From NCBI GenBank assembly GCA_023436225.1, contig JAEZKA010000033.1, forward strand, positions 62,001 to 126,000: DNA of 64,000 nucleotides, in the 5' to 3' direction. The position numbers and the translations under genes are program-made. Position 1 is the first letter of the stretch. Each line of letters starts with the position of its first letter. The notes below the pieces were generated by a model. The model was not told where the DNA came from. It saw only the letters and a list, made by a program, of their open reading frames with translations, and did no database searches. Of the stretch, positions 1 to 8,556 are shown piece by piece. The stretch is from Bacillota bacterium (lineage in GTDB: Bacteria > Bacillota > Clostridia > Lachnospirales > Lachnospiraceae).

Positions 1-400
1 CCCTCCAAAAGATGACCGGCTCTGATAAGCCTAGAATTCGTGCCGCATCGATTAGCTTAGAATCCAGTTGCTCAAAGGAGGCTTTAGCGGAACGATACAT
101 TAAGGGAAAGGCTACTACAACAGCTGCTAGTATTGCTGCGGATCTTGTGAACACAATTTGAATTCCGATTTTCCAAAGATAGCTTCCGATTATACCATTC
201 TTGCCGAGCAGTAATAATAAGAGGAAGCCGACAACAGTAGGAGGTAATACCAACGGCAACGTGAACAGAGTATCGAACAGCTTTCTTAATCTGCCGGTGG
301 AGATTACTATCCTATGGGCAGTGTAGATTCCCAGAAAAAAAGTAATCACAGTAGCCGGTATTGCAGTGCTTAGTGAAATCCATAAGGGAGACCAGTCCAT
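1..400 (-). CDS. modB: Molybdate ABC transporter permease ModB (3' end outside window)
   Basis: This is the inner-membrane permease of a molybdate/tungstate ABC importer. The reading frame starts at the ATG at 400 and runs off the left edge, so about 133 N-terminal residues are visible. They show a first membrane helix, the LPLVLPPTVVGF stretch typical of ModB/CysT-type permeases, a second hydrophobic helix and the start of the loop (SFEQLDSKLIDAARILG) that contacts the ATPase, corresponding to the EAA motif. It begins 14 bases after the stop of modA on the same strand, so the two are surely co-transcribed. The ModC ATPase is not in view and may lie further left or be fused. Confidence 0.93.
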   Translation of the reverse strand, partial: MDWSPLWISLSTAIPATVITFFLGIYTAHRIVISTGRLRKLFDTLFTLPLVLPPTVVGFLLLLLLGKNGIIGSYLWKIGIQIVFTRSAAILAAVVVAFPLMYRSAKASFEQLDSKLIDAARILGLSEPVIFWR

Positions 401-414
401 AACTTACCTCCGTT

Positions 415-1221
415 CTACTTGATGATGCCAAAGCCATATTCTTCGAATATGACCTCTGCCTCGGTGGAGCTAAGGAAGCGAAGAAAATCCTTAGCCTGTG
501 TCTCAAGCTCTGTCTCCGCGATGATAGCTGCCGGATAAGTAATCGGACTATGGCTGCCCTCCGGTGCTGTTTCCACTATTTCCACCGTGTCCTCCTTCAT
601 CGCATCCGTTACATACACCACTCCTACCTCAGCATTTCCCGCACTTACCCACGCCAAGACCTCAGAGACATCCTTCCCATACGTCGTTTTTTCTTTAATT
701 TTCTCCAAGTTACCCAGTTTCTCAAACACTTCCATTGCATACTGACCAACCGGAACAGAAGCAGGATCGCCCAACGCTATCACCGTTGCTTTTTGTACAT
801 CCTCAAAGCTTGTAATAATCGTCTGATCTATCTTCGGTACAATCAAAGCGAGTTCATTCTGAAGCAGATCCACCCTGCTGTCATTCATAATCAGACCGTC
901 TTCTTCCAGGGAAGCCATCTGCTTCTGTGAGGCACTCAGAAAGACATCAATTGGGGCCCCCTCCCTAATCTGTTGCTCCAAGGTACCTGAACCTGCGAAG
1001 GTGAAGCACAGTTTAACATCTGGGTTTTGTTCTGAATAAACAGCTTTAAGCTCTTTTAATACGGGCTCCAGGCTGGCTGCAGCTCCAACCATAAGCTCTA
1101 GCTGCTCCTGCCCACGAGTACAACCGGTTAAGGAACTGCTCATTATTACATAAGACAGCAGTACATGATAAATTACTCCCCACTCCATCTTAAAAAACCC
1201 TATCTTCCTTCGTAGCTTCAT
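415..1221 (-). CDS. modA: Molybdate-binding lipoprotein ModA
   Basis: Extracytoplasmic binding protein that delivers molybdate (or tungstate) to ModB. The protein is 268 residues, normal for ModA. A hydrophobic leader ends in a lipobox (SLTGC), so it should be lipid-anchored. The mature part opens with VGAAASLEPVLKEL, the ModA signature around the oxyanion pocket, and continues with FTFAGSGTLEQQI and GAPIDVFLSAS, also characteristic of the family. The ATG at 1221 is preferred because AGGGGG sits 7 bases upstream; a TTG two codons earlier would touch the ribosome site. A clear promoter lies at 1377-1405, with a stable hairpin between promoter and gene. Confidence 0.95.
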   Translation of the reverse strand: MKLRRKIGFFKMEWGVIYHVLLSYVIMSSSLTGCTRGQEQLELMVGAAASLEPVLKELKAVYSEQNPDVKLCFTFAGSGTLEQQIREGAPIDVFLSASQKQMASLEEDGLIMNDSRVDLLQNELALIVPKIDQTIITSFEDVQKATVIALGDPASVPVGQYAMEVFEKLGNLEKIKEKTTYGKDVSEVLAWVSAGNAEVGVVYVTDAMKEDTVEIVETAPEGSHSPITYPAAIIAETELETQAKDFLRFLSSTEAEVIFEEYGFGIIK

Positions 1222-1337
1222 ATCCAATCCCCCTATTCACAGCATGTAAGCTAATGATTAAGTGATAACAAGCCATCCGTCTATATTCCAGCCAAAGAAA
1301 GCTACACGCACTTTTTCTTTAAAGGAATAACAAAAGG

Positions 1338-1360
1338 CGCCTTAGATAAACTAAGACGCC
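1338..1360 (-). terminator. Hairpin in the modA leader; terminator of the reductase gene or attenuator
   Basis: A 10-base-pair stem (GGCGTCTTAG with CTAAGGCGCC, one G-U pair, 3-base loop after counting the closing pairs) is followed on the minus strand by TTTTGTTATT. It lies 140 bases after the ribonucleotide reductase stop and downstream of the modA promoter, so modA transcripts must also pass it. Confidence 0.65.
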
Positions 1361-1376
1361 TCTGTCGACACATGAC

Positions 1377-1405
1377 ATTATATTCACTTTGTAATAATTA
1401 ACCAA
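1377..1405 (-). promoter_or_regulatory. Promoter of modAB
   Basis: On the minus strand TTGGTT (1400-1405) and TATAAT (1377-1382) are separated by 17 bases, a good sigma-A promoter. Transcription would start near 1370, just before the leader hairpin at 1338-1360. Confidence 0.7.
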
Positions 1406-1499
1406 AACACAATAAATTAGAGGTAATTATACACACACCTATTTTAATTTGTCAAGAACATAATAAAAAACTTGGCAGAACATAAGAAAAGCTTACAAG

Positions 1500-3584
1500 T
1501 CATCGGATTGGGCAAACTCCGGTTTCGCATTCCTTATCATGAAGCTCTCTTTCCTCAGAATCATCCAGGGCTGCCAGCAGCTCATAGTCGATGGCCTTCA
1601 CCTTTTTCATTCGCTCCTCATAATCCTCCCTGGTTGTGCATTCATAGGGAAGCAGAGGATACGTCTCCTCCATTAGCGGCAGAAAAGTGATCCCTACCGT
1701 ATATTCAAAGTTATCATATAACCACCCGGCTACGTCCTCCCATTCATGCTCTCTTACATGCACTGTAATTGAAGTATTATGATCGGACCAGTAAAGCATG
1801 GAAAGCTTATAAAGCTCTAGCTGTTCTATCGCTCCAACTTCATATTTTGTCCTTCCCTTTGGAGCCTTTATCGGGAACTCAATCACCTTAACGGTGCCTT
1901 CTTCTCCCAAGGTTCCATTCTCATCATAGATGGGATAGCTGCCCTGGGCTGCAATCATCCTATATAAGGGATCGGATGCAGAGATTCTAATTCTTCTGAT
2001 ATAGTAGTCGGAATGTGCATAGTGAATTCCCGAGCTTACACATGGCAGTGTGGAGAGGCTGCCCTCAGGCTTTATGGTAGTCATTAGCTGAGGCGGATCG
2101 ATCCCTAATTCCTCACAATACCGTCTACCCTCCGAATGAACCACCGAACGGAGCTCTGAAAGTAAGGCTGCCAACTCATCATAGGTCATCTTCGTCTTAT
2201 TCATCATATCCATCATACCGGTAAGGGATACTCCAATGATGCGATCCTCCTGCATCACACGGTTCCACTCCGGAAGCTCAACATCAACCAAAGTCATTCG
2301 TATCGCTACTCTTACCGACAGTCGAAGAATCTCCTTCAAAGCCTCCTTGTCCAGTCTATCATCCTTAACAAAAGCCATCATATTATTGGTGGTCAGATTA
2401 CAGCACTGCTTCGACCTTAGCAATATCTCTCCACAGGGATTACATCCAAGGAAAGAGGGTTTTCTGCGGAGAGCTTCATTGCCATTAATAAAGCCGGGCT
2501 CTCCATTTATTTTAATTGAATTAATAATCTCCTTAATATATTCCAGCGATGGTCGGTGAGTATACAGGATCGAATTATTACTCATCTTGCGGTGAGAAAT
2601 CTCCTGATCCTCCAGCCATTTACCGTCTACCACCTTATAAATATTGCGTTTTGCCTGGATAACCTCTTCGTCCTTCTCATCACAGATTACCATCATCGCA
2701 CTTCGCCTTACACCGCCGGAAACCACATTCTCGCTGATAATTGTTGCAATATCCAAAATATCAATTGTCTTTAACCGATAATCCTGTCTGCGATGAAACA
2801 CCTTATTCATCTTCTCAAACATCCGCTGGATAGACTTATGTCCCGAAGCTCTTCCGCCAAAACGCTTTAGGCGCTCACCCTCCGGTCTTACGTAGCTGTA
2901 ATCAATGATCAGCTTGTTTATATGATTGTATTGATCCGCTGTTACGATTTTAAAATAAGTCTCAAGAGCTTCGCACCATCCCTCCTTACTGTCGCCTACC
3001 TTCAGTATAGCAGTGGCTGCATCACTCAGATCGATAAACATTCCTGAATGCTCCATCTCCTCTTTTGATGTAGACATTCGGATATTGTAATCATAGCGGC
3101 TCTCCAATTCGATATGGCGTACCTGCGGTAATCTATTGATATACTCCCTGTCTATTCGAATGCCAACCCCGCTCCCCAACATCAAGAGATAGAATACATC
3201 CACCAGATCCTTCATGTTCTCTATATTAGTAAAGGCACAATTGTAATTCGATAGAGGGTATTGTTTAACAACCTCTGTCCCACCCATATAAAGGGTTCTC
3301 CCCGAAGTAAAGGTTCGTAGATGATATAAATTGTCATAAAGGAGCTCTGCCTCTTCTTTTTCCTTACTCCAATCGATTGGTATATTATGCTTTATCTTAA
3401 AGTTTGAACCTAGTTCAATGTTGTAATTGGTTGTCCTCAAAACAGTCTCATACCAATTCTCTCTTCTCTTCTTGTCCTCCAGATATCTGGAATAGGTACG
3501 CAGATATACAAATTCTCCGATGTGACTCAGAGGAGACGGTCTATCTATATATTGTTCAACGAATTCCTTCGATAATAAATCCAT
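1500..3584 (-). CDS. nrdJ: Adenosylcobalamin-dependent class II ribonucleotide reductase (monomeric RTPR type)
   Basis: Reduces ribonucleotides to deoxyribonucleotides with adenosylcobalamin as radical source, so it works with or without oxygen. At 694 residues it is close to the monomeric Lactobacillus leichmannii enzyme. The key residues line up: redox Cys116 (SNYNC) and Cys395, the thiyl-radical Cys384 inside NPCGE with Asn382 and Glu386, and the C-terminal swinging-arm pair Cys686/Cys691 (CETGVC) with the same spacing as the model enzyme. The ATG at 3584 has TAGGAGG 6 bases upstream. It stands alone, with a strong promoter covered by two NrdR boxes. I saw no cobalamin riboswitch. The usual symbol for class II enzymes is nrdJ. 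Confidence 0.95.
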   Translation of the reverse strand: MDLLSKEFVEQYIDRPSPLSHIGEFVYLRTYSRYLEDKKRRENWYETVLRTTNYNIELGSNFKIKHNIPIDWSKEKEEAELLYDNLYHLRTFTSGRTLYMGGTEVVKQYPLSNYNCAFTNIENMKDLVDVFYLLMLGSGVGIRIDREYINRLPQVRHIELESRYDYNIRMSTSKEEMEHSGMFIDLSDAATAILKVGDSKEGWCEALETYFKIVTADQYNHINKLIIDYSYVRPEGERLKRFGGRASGHKSIQRMFEKMNKVFHRRQDYRLKTIDILDIATIISENVVSGGVRRSAMMVICDEKDEEVIQAKRNIYKVVDGKWLEDQEISHRKMSNNSILYTHRPSLEYIKEIINSIKINGEPGFINGNEALRRKPSFLGCNPCGEILLRSKQCCNLTTNNMMAFVKDDRLDKEALKEILRLSVRVAIRMTLVDVELPEWNRVMQEDRIIGVSLTGMMDMMNKTKMTYDELAALLSELRSVVHSEGRRYCEELGIDPPQLMTTIKPEGSLSTLPCVSSGIHYAHSDYYIRRIRISASDPLYRMIAAQGSYPIYDENGTLGEEGTVKVIEFPIKAPKGRTKYEVGAIEQLELYKLSMLYWSDHNTSITVHVREHEWEDVAGWLYDNFEYTVGITFLPLMEETYPLLPYECTTREDYEERMKKVKAIDYELLAALDDSEERELHDKECETGVCPIR

Positions 3585-3701
3585 TAAAATCCTCCTATTA
3601 CCCCATGAATACAGATATCACTCCGCATCATAAGAATGTATGCCAAATGCCCTCTGACTCTCATGATAGCCATACGACATATTCTTCCTTTATAGCTATA
3701 T

Positions 3702-3751
3702 GTACAATATATTGTAGTAACATTATATACTAAGCACAATATATATGTCAA
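3702..3751 (-). promoter_or_regulatory. nrdJ promoter with two NrdR boxes
   Basis: TTGACA (3746-3751) and TATAAT (3722-3727) lie 18 bases apart on the minus strand. Two palindromic elements cover them: 3702-3717, containing the perfect palindrome TACAATATATTGTA, and 3734-3749, GCACAATATATATGTC. Both match the NrdR consensus core AC(A/T)ATATAT(A/T)GT in whole or in part. Their centres are 32 bases apart (16-base spacer), three helical turns, as is typical for NrdR tandem boxes. Confidence 0.85.
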
Positions 3752-3883
3752 CGCTCGATTAAATTCCTGTGTTATCCTCTTAAGATTACCATTTCCTGCT
3801 GCCATTATACTACTTCTTATGTCACCTTTTAAGTTGTCACAGCATATATAAATAGTGAATAATTTGTAAAGGAGTGTATCATT

Positions 3884-4237
3884 TTGAATGAAATTGTCAC
3901 ACTCTTTAGCTATTTTCCTTTTACTAATGTCAGTCTTTCGATATTGCCAATAACTAGTACGAACTTCTTCTTATACTTCATTGCCTTCATCGTTACCTTC
4001 TTTCTGTTAGGTTTTATTATCGGCTATATTATTAATCCACGCAGGAGACAGCGAAATACGAAAGAGAAGCCGCCTGTCGATGCCCCAATGGATAAGCAGG
4101 AGACGATTAAACCTCCCGGACAGGAATTTCTGATTAATAACGCTGAGCAGCAAAAAATGAATGACAGCCGAAATCAAGGAAACAGAAACTATTATAATAA
4201 CTATCGGGATTATTATAATTCGACGAGACGCTATTAA
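3884..4237 (+). CDS. Small single-pass membrane protein with Asn/Tyr/Arg-rich tail
   Basis: I do not recognise a family. The 117-residue protein has one or two hydrophobic stretches (about residues 5-25 and 27-48), a cluster of basic residues right after the membrane part (NPRRRQR), and a polar cytoplasmic tail that becomes rich in Asn, Tyr and Arg (RNYYNNYRDYYNSTRRY). The TTG start at 3884 is supported by AAAGGAG 9 bases upstream; the nearby ATG is out of frame. It is transcribed away from nrdJ and is followed by a large palindrome at 4298-4337. The charge pattern suggests an N-out or hairpin anchor with the tail in the cytoplasm, which is inference. Confidence 0.75.
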   Translation: MNEIVTLFSYFPFTNVSLSILPITSTNFFLYFIAFIVTFFLLGFIIGYIINPRRRQRNTKEKPPVDAPMDKQETIKPPGQEFLINNAEQQKMNDSRNQGNRNYYNNYRDYYNSTRRY

Positions 4238-4297
4238 TGGTAGTATAGGAGGAATACTGCTTTAACCCGGTGATAATCAAAAATACACTCATCGAAA

Positions 4298-4337
4298 GGG
4301 AGGATATATCACTAACGCTTTCGTGATATATCCTCCC
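4298..4337. terminator. Long perfect palindrome, possible terminator
   Basis: A perfect 15-base inverted repeat (GGGAGGATATATCAC and its complement) surrounds a 10-base loop. No good T run follows on either strand, so factor-independent termination is uncertain; it may be an RNA-stabilising hairpin or a protein site. Confidence 0.5.
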
Positions 4338-4445
4338 AATATTCATATCAATAGAAAGCCCACTAAGCATGACTTTATCCTTATATAATAGTACAACCTT
4401 GTTCTTTATAACAGATAACCACTTTATATTTTGTTTACTTTTTTA

Positions 4446-4473
4446 TTGAATTTCTCTTCCTATCTGCTATACT
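4446..4473 (+). promoter_or_regulatory. Promoter of the GNAT gene
   Basis: TTGAAT (4446-4451) and TATACT (4468-4473) are separated by 16 bases, 40 bases ahead of the start codon. Confidence 0.55.
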
Positions 4474-4514
4474 TAGCATGTATTTGACAAGAATCGGAAT
4501 AAGGGGGATTACTA

Positions 4515-5450
4515 ATGTCAATCATACCACAAAAACATAGTATTCAAGTTACAGAATACATAACTCAAGAAGAATATAACCTGATTAATCAGCTTATGGA
4601 GCTTTGCTGCGAACAGGAAAGTATCAATTTAAAGCTTGAGCTGGATTACAAGCTTCATTTGGGCAACCTCGCTGACAACCGGGAGACAGCAACTGGCAGC
4701 AAAAGGGAGTTTCTATACTTTATTGGAAATACCCTTGTTGCCTATCTGGGAATATCGTGCTTTGACGGTGTTACCGGGGAGCTCTGCGGAATGACTCATC
4801 CAATGTATCGAAAGCAAGGAATATTCCATCGTTTACTGGCTCTTGCTTTGAACGAATGTCAACACTCTAATTTTAAACAGCTCCTGATATTGGCCGATGG
4901 GAACTCTGAATCCGGTATGAACTTTATAAGGGCAATTACCAGCAATTATGCCCACTCAGAATATCGAATGAAACGATTATCCGCTTCTGCTTCTCAATTA
5001 ACAAATAACTCAGAGAGGCTTACGAATGAGGCAGTAACATTACGTCCTGCCAGTAAAACGGACGAGAAGAAACTCTCTCAATTTAATGCAATTTTATTCA
5101 ATGAAAAGGATCTTACCGAGGAAGACGGTGAGTATTATATGTCTACCTTGGAGGAACAGCCTGAGAATCAAAAGACCTATATGATCGACTTTAACGGATC
5201 CTCCATTGGAAAAATCAATGTAGAATATAATGGGCAGTATGCCTTTCTCTTCGGCTTTGGTATCATACCGGAATATCGTGGAAAGGGCTATGGACGAATG
5301 GGTTTAACAGAAACGCTAAGGTTGATTGAAGCACAAGGTGTCACAGTGATTGAGCTGGATGTCGTATGTACGAATAAGAATGCCCTTGGCTTATATCAGT
5401 CGTGTGGATTTGTAGAGCAATCCGTTATGAACTACTATAATCTCAGATAA
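4515..5450 (+). CDS. Tandem GNAT-family N-acetyltransferase
   Basis: The protein is 311 residues and contains two GNAT folds. The N-terminal one (about residues 60-150) has a degenerate acetyl-CoA motif, MTHPMYRKQGIFHRLL. The C-terminal one (about 170-311) has an intact motif A, IIPEYRGKGYGRMGL, where the R-G-K-G-Y-G loop binds the pyrophosphate of acetyl-CoA, and ends with the usual ALGLYQSCGF strand-helix. GNAT enzymes move an acetyl group from acetyl-CoA to an amine; the substrate cannot be read here. AAGGGGG precedes the ATG. It is a single-gene unit, convergent with tldE across a shared hairpin at 5517-5554. Confidence 0.85.
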   Translation: MSIIPQKHSIQVTEYITQEEYNLINQLMELCCEQESINLKLELDYKLHLGNLADNRETATGSKREFLYFIGNTLVAYLGISCFDGVTGELCGMTHPMYRKQGIFHRLLALALNECQHSNFKQLLILADGNSESGMNFIRAITSNYAHSEYRMKRLSASASQLTNNSERLTNEAVTLRPASKTDEKKLSQFNAILFNEKDLTEEDGEYYMSTLEEQPENQKTYMIDFNGSSIGKINVEYNGQYAFLFGFGIIPEYRGKGYGRMGLTETLRLIEAQGVTVIELDVVCTNKNALGLYQSCGFVEQSVMNYYNLR

Positions 5451-5516
5451 CACCCCAATTCTTTCATCATCCCAAACAAAACGAATTGATAAGTCCTTTT
5501 ACTTGTCATAAATTAC

Positions 5517-5554
5517 AAACTGGATAATCCCTCTATAAAGAGATTATCCAGTTT
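5517..5554. terminator. Bidirectional terminator between the GNAT gene and tldE
   Basis: A perfect 13-base stem (AAACTGGATAATC with its complement) and a 12-base loop stand between two convergent genes. The minus-strand side continues into GTAATTTAT, so it probably serves both genes. Confidence 0.65.
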
Positions 5555-5579
5555 ATGATGTGTATGATTGCTAATTATT

Positions 5580-6884
5580 TTATTCAATTCCTGCAACGGT
5601 GACATTCTTCAACAGCACCATGGCGGGTCCTTCGAAGTTATTGTCCTTTTGACGTTCCTTAGACAGATACATCTCGTGCTGGAGCTCACCAATATTTCCG
5701 GTGATAGAGCCTCCGTTTACGGGGATTATTGTCTTGCCATCGTAATACCAGGCTAGACGAATCTCACCACAAAAATCACCGGTCATGGTATCTACCGTAA
5801 AATCAGAAAAGGCTGCCGTCATCAGATATGGCTCCTTCTTAAGCTCTTCCATCGTTCGGCTACCGCTCTCTACTACAACATTCCCGATATTACCAGTCGG
5901 CGCCACTCCAAGATAATATGCATATCTGGTATCAGCCGCATACTGCATTAGTTCACCCCGGTCAATGATCTTCACCGGCTTAACGGGGAATCCCTCTGAA
6001 TCAAAGGCTTCTGAATTGGTTGAATTTTTCATGAATGGGTCAAGCGTTAAGGAAAGCAGATCCCCCATCACCTCATCACCCTGCACCTTATCCCCAACCT
6101 TCCAGGTAGATGCCTGGTTATACACGGATGAGGCATTACTCTTGGAGTAATAATAAGCAAAGAAATCCTTTACCGCTTCTCTGGTAAGAATAACAGAAGA
6201 GGTTCCTAATGCAGGAGTTTTCCCAGCAATCGCCTTCTCCCTACAGATCTGGATCATATTCTTTACTTCGTCAGCCAAAAGCTCAGCATCAAATTCGGAG
6301 CAGTCAATACATCGATACAGTTCGATTTCCTCTCCCTCCTCCTTCCAGGTAGTGATAAACTCTACCATGCAGCGATACCCCTCCTCAGAAACGTCTACGC
6401 CCTCGGAGTTAACAATCCTTGTTACTACTTTATCCAAGAAGATTTCACAGGAATTGATGCCGCCCTTCTCGTAAATATCATTCTTATAGATTGCTTTCGT
6501 GATTTCATTCATCCAGAACGGTAAGCTTTCATTAGCAAAATTACTCTTTGGTAATGAAGCATTAGCGGCTGCAGGCATTACCAGTGGATAATAAGGATTC
6601 TTTACAAAACCAGCTGCAAAGGCAGCAGCATGAATTGATTTCTCAATCTCATTCTCGCTCATGGTAGGATGAATGCTTGTTGTTGAGGAACCTCTATATT
6701 TTTTACCATCTTCGTTGAAATCCACATATACCGTTACATTAAAATGATGGACACTCTTTGCTCGGTCCATATCCACATTCTGTTTAACAAAGAACAATTC
6801 ATTGGAATGAACCTGGGTCTCTTTGATTTTATAACCAGAGATATTTTTCTGATCCATGAGGATTTTTTTGATTTGCTCTAACAT
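5580..6884 (-). CDS. TldE/PmbA-type subunit of the TldD/TldE protease
   Basis: This 434-residue protein belongs to the TldD/PmbA family. It lacks the HExxxH zinc motif, which makes it the TldE-like, non-catalytic partner. Family features include TRIVNSEGVDVSEEGYRCMVEF in the N-terminal half and the glycine-rich region GELMQYAADTRYAYYLG and VVESGSRTMEEL near the C terminus. In well-studied systems TldD and TldE form a heterodimer that digests unfolded peptides or trims leaders from ribosomally made peptides. Its ATG overlaps the tldD stop (TAATG), showing translational coupling. No peptide precursor gene was found beside the pair. Confidence 0.88.
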   Translation of the reverse strand: MLEQIKKILMDQKNISGYKIKETQVHSNELFFVKQNVDMDRAKSVHHFNVTVYVDFNEDGKKYRGSSTTSIHPTMSENEIEKSIHAAAFAAGFVKNPYYPLVMPAAANASLPKSNFANESLPFWMNEITKAIYKNDIYEKGGINSCEIFLDKVVTRIVNSEGVDVSEEGYRCMVEFITTWKEEGEEIELYRCIDCSEFDAELLADEVKNMIQICREKAIAGKTPALGTSSVILTREAVKDFFAYYYSKSNASSVYNQASTWKVGDKVQGDEVMGDLLSLTLDPFMKNSTNSEAFDSEGFPVKPVKIIDRGELMQYAADTRYAYYLGVAPTGNIGNVVVESGSRTMEELKKEPYLMTAAFSDFTVDTMTGDFCGEIRLAWYYDGKTIIPVNGGSITGNIGELQHEMYLSKERQKDNNFEGPAMVLLKNVTVAGIE

Positions 6885-8299
6885 TAACCCAACCTCACTT
6901 TCGCTTTAATATAGGGACCGCCATTCGCAGTCTTAACATACTCCTTGTAGCCCTTACCGCAAAAACCGCCACCCTCCAGCTCAACTGACTCAGATACCAT
7001 AGAAATGGACTGCAGTAAATCAGGAACAAAGCCCGTCATAACAACGGGAGAGATCAGATTGCCGGTCAGCTTTCCGTCTACAATTTCCCTGCCCAGTAAT
7101 GCGATACATTGGATACCCCAATTCTTAGGATCCTCCATACCGCTATATAGTCCTTCAATCTGATAACCATATTGAATGGAAGACAACATATCCTCATACT
7201 TATCCTTGCCTGCTGCAAAGAAGGTATTCGTCATACGTGCATACGCCTTACGCTCAAAGGACTGCCTCTTACCGTTTCCCGTCGGAACCGTTCCAAGCTT
7301 CAGGGCTGACAGCAGATCGGAAATACCGCTTTTCAGGATTCCTTCCTCTATAACGACGGTATCTGTTCCAAGCGTTCCTTCATCATCAAAAAGATAGGAG
7401 GATACATGACAAGCTGCTGTCGCACCGTCATGCATTGTTGTAATTCCTGATGCGATTTGCTTACCGATATATTCTGCCCCCTTCGCTCTACCCTTTACAA
7501 ACATATCCATCTCAACACCATGACCAAATGCCTCATGGGCGATCAAGCCAGCGATATCTGGTGCGCAAATGACATCGTACTCACCAGGCTGAACCGTCTT
7601 CGCATCTAACAGCCTGATACACTGATCAACTACCAATGGGCAAAGCTCCTTCATTTCCTTAAGAACCTCATACCCCTTCATTCCGTTAAAGCCTCTGAAA
7701 TAGTATTTCATTCTCTCGTCTCTTCTTGCAACGCAGAATAAGGTAGCTTCGCTAATGGTGTAGGATTGTTCCAGCTCCTTTTTCGCCGACAGGAACATCT
7801 TTGAAACATGGGTATAACTAAAGCCGGCTCTAAAATTCACTACCTGCTCCGATATGGAACTCCCCATATCCTTTAGTAGCGTTAATTCCTTGATAATATC
7901 CTCGGCACTGATATCCTCCGGATCAATCTCTGATTCACTGAAGAATTGCTTCGAAAGCTCCTCTTCCTCGATTAATGCATACTCATTCACATTAATTTCT
8001 TTGGATACCTTATGTAACTTATCCTTAATATTTGAGACAATGCTGTGCAGCGTGTTCTCGTTAATCTCATTAAAGGAATACTCAGAATAATTCACTCCGT
8101 TATGAATTCGCACTACAAAACCACGTTCTGTCAGCATAGCATCATTCACCTCGGTACCCGTCTTACTCACACGATATACCTTACCTCCGGTATCCGTACC
8201 AAGTACGGATACATACTGATAATGCTCAGATAGCAGCTCAATCAGCTTACGTACAAGCGGTTTACTCCTTGTTAAGAATTCTGAACCTGTTGTTTTCAA
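6884..8299 (-). CDS. tldD: TldD-type zinc metalloprotease subunit
   Basis: Catalytic half of the TldD/TldE protease, 471 residues, expected in the cytoplasm. The zinc site is complete: His255-Glu256 and His260 in HEAFGH, plus Cys447 in GGGFCGKGYKE, which corresponds to the third zinc ligand of E. coli TldD. The start is a TTG at 8299 with GGAGGG 7 bases upstream. It is the first gene of a two-gene operon and is driven by a promoter with a palindrome over it (8371-8400). The natural substrate is unknown; the usual reports are antibiotic-peptide maturation and general peptide degradation. Confidence 0.9.
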   Translation of the reverse strand: MKTTGSEFLTRSKPLVRKLIELLSEHYQYVSVLGTDTGGKVYRVSKTGTEVNDAMLTERGFVVRIHNGVNYSEYSFNEINENTLHSIVSNIKDKLHKVSKEINVNEYALIEEEELSKQFFSESEIDPEDISAEDIIKELTLLKDMGSSISEQVVNFRAGFSYTHVSKMFLSAKKELEQSYTISEATLFCVARRDERMKYYFRGFNGMKGYEVLKEMKELCPLVVDQCIRLLDAKTVQPGEYDVICAPDIAGLIAHEAFGHGVEMDMFVKGRAKGAEYIGKQIASGITTMHDGATAACHVSSYLFDDEGTLGTDTVVIEEGILKSGISDLLSALKLGTVPTGNGKRQSFERKAYARMTNTFFAAGKDKYEDMLSSIQYGYQIEGLYSGMEDPKNWGIQCIALLGREIVDGKLTGNLISPVVMTGFVPDLLQSISMVSESVELEGGGFCGKGYKEYVKTANGGPYIKAKVRLG

Positions 8300-8370
8300 A
8301 TTAGACCCTCCAGTCTTTTCATATTAATTTTATTATATTTTTTCAACTGCTCACAGTAATATCAGACAGT

Positions 8371-8400
8371 ATTATACAATCGTTATTGTATAACGAACAA
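8371..8400 (-). promoter_or_regulatory. tldDE promoter with palindromic operator
   Basis: TTGTTC (8395-8400) and TATAAT (8371-8376) are 18 bases apart on the minus strand. The spacer and -10 region are covered by TTATACAAT-N4-ATTGTATAA (8372-8393), a perfect 9-base inverted repeat. Its position would block RNA polymerase, so a repressor site is likely. Confidence 0.7.
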
Positions 8401-8480
8401 TTTCTTCTGTCTCATTGATTATCACACATATTTCGAAATCATACAATGTCGAAAACGGAAAATTATAAAAAATGACAAAA

Positions 8481-8521
8481 GATATTATCACAGAAGCCTT
8501 AGCTTTTTCCATGGTAATATC
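8481..8521 (-). terminator. Terminator of the sugar-catabolic operon
   Basis: On the minus strand GATATTA pairs with TAATATC around an inner AAGC/GCTT stem, followed by TTTTGTCATTTTTT. It lies 36 bases after the stop of the isomerase-like gene. Confidence 0.6.
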
Positions 8522-8556
8522 CCTTGTCGATGTTTATAATTTATCAATTTGAGGAG

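Noticed and set aside
3584..3805. 73-codon minus-strand frame before nrdJ
   Set aside because: It spans the nrdJ promoter and both NrdR boxes, so it cannot be translated from that transcript.
3585..3850. Cobalamin riboswitch before the B12-dependent reductase
   Set aside because: I looked for the B12-box and a large multi-stem leader; the start codon lies too close to the promoter (about 130 bases) and no B12-box is visible.
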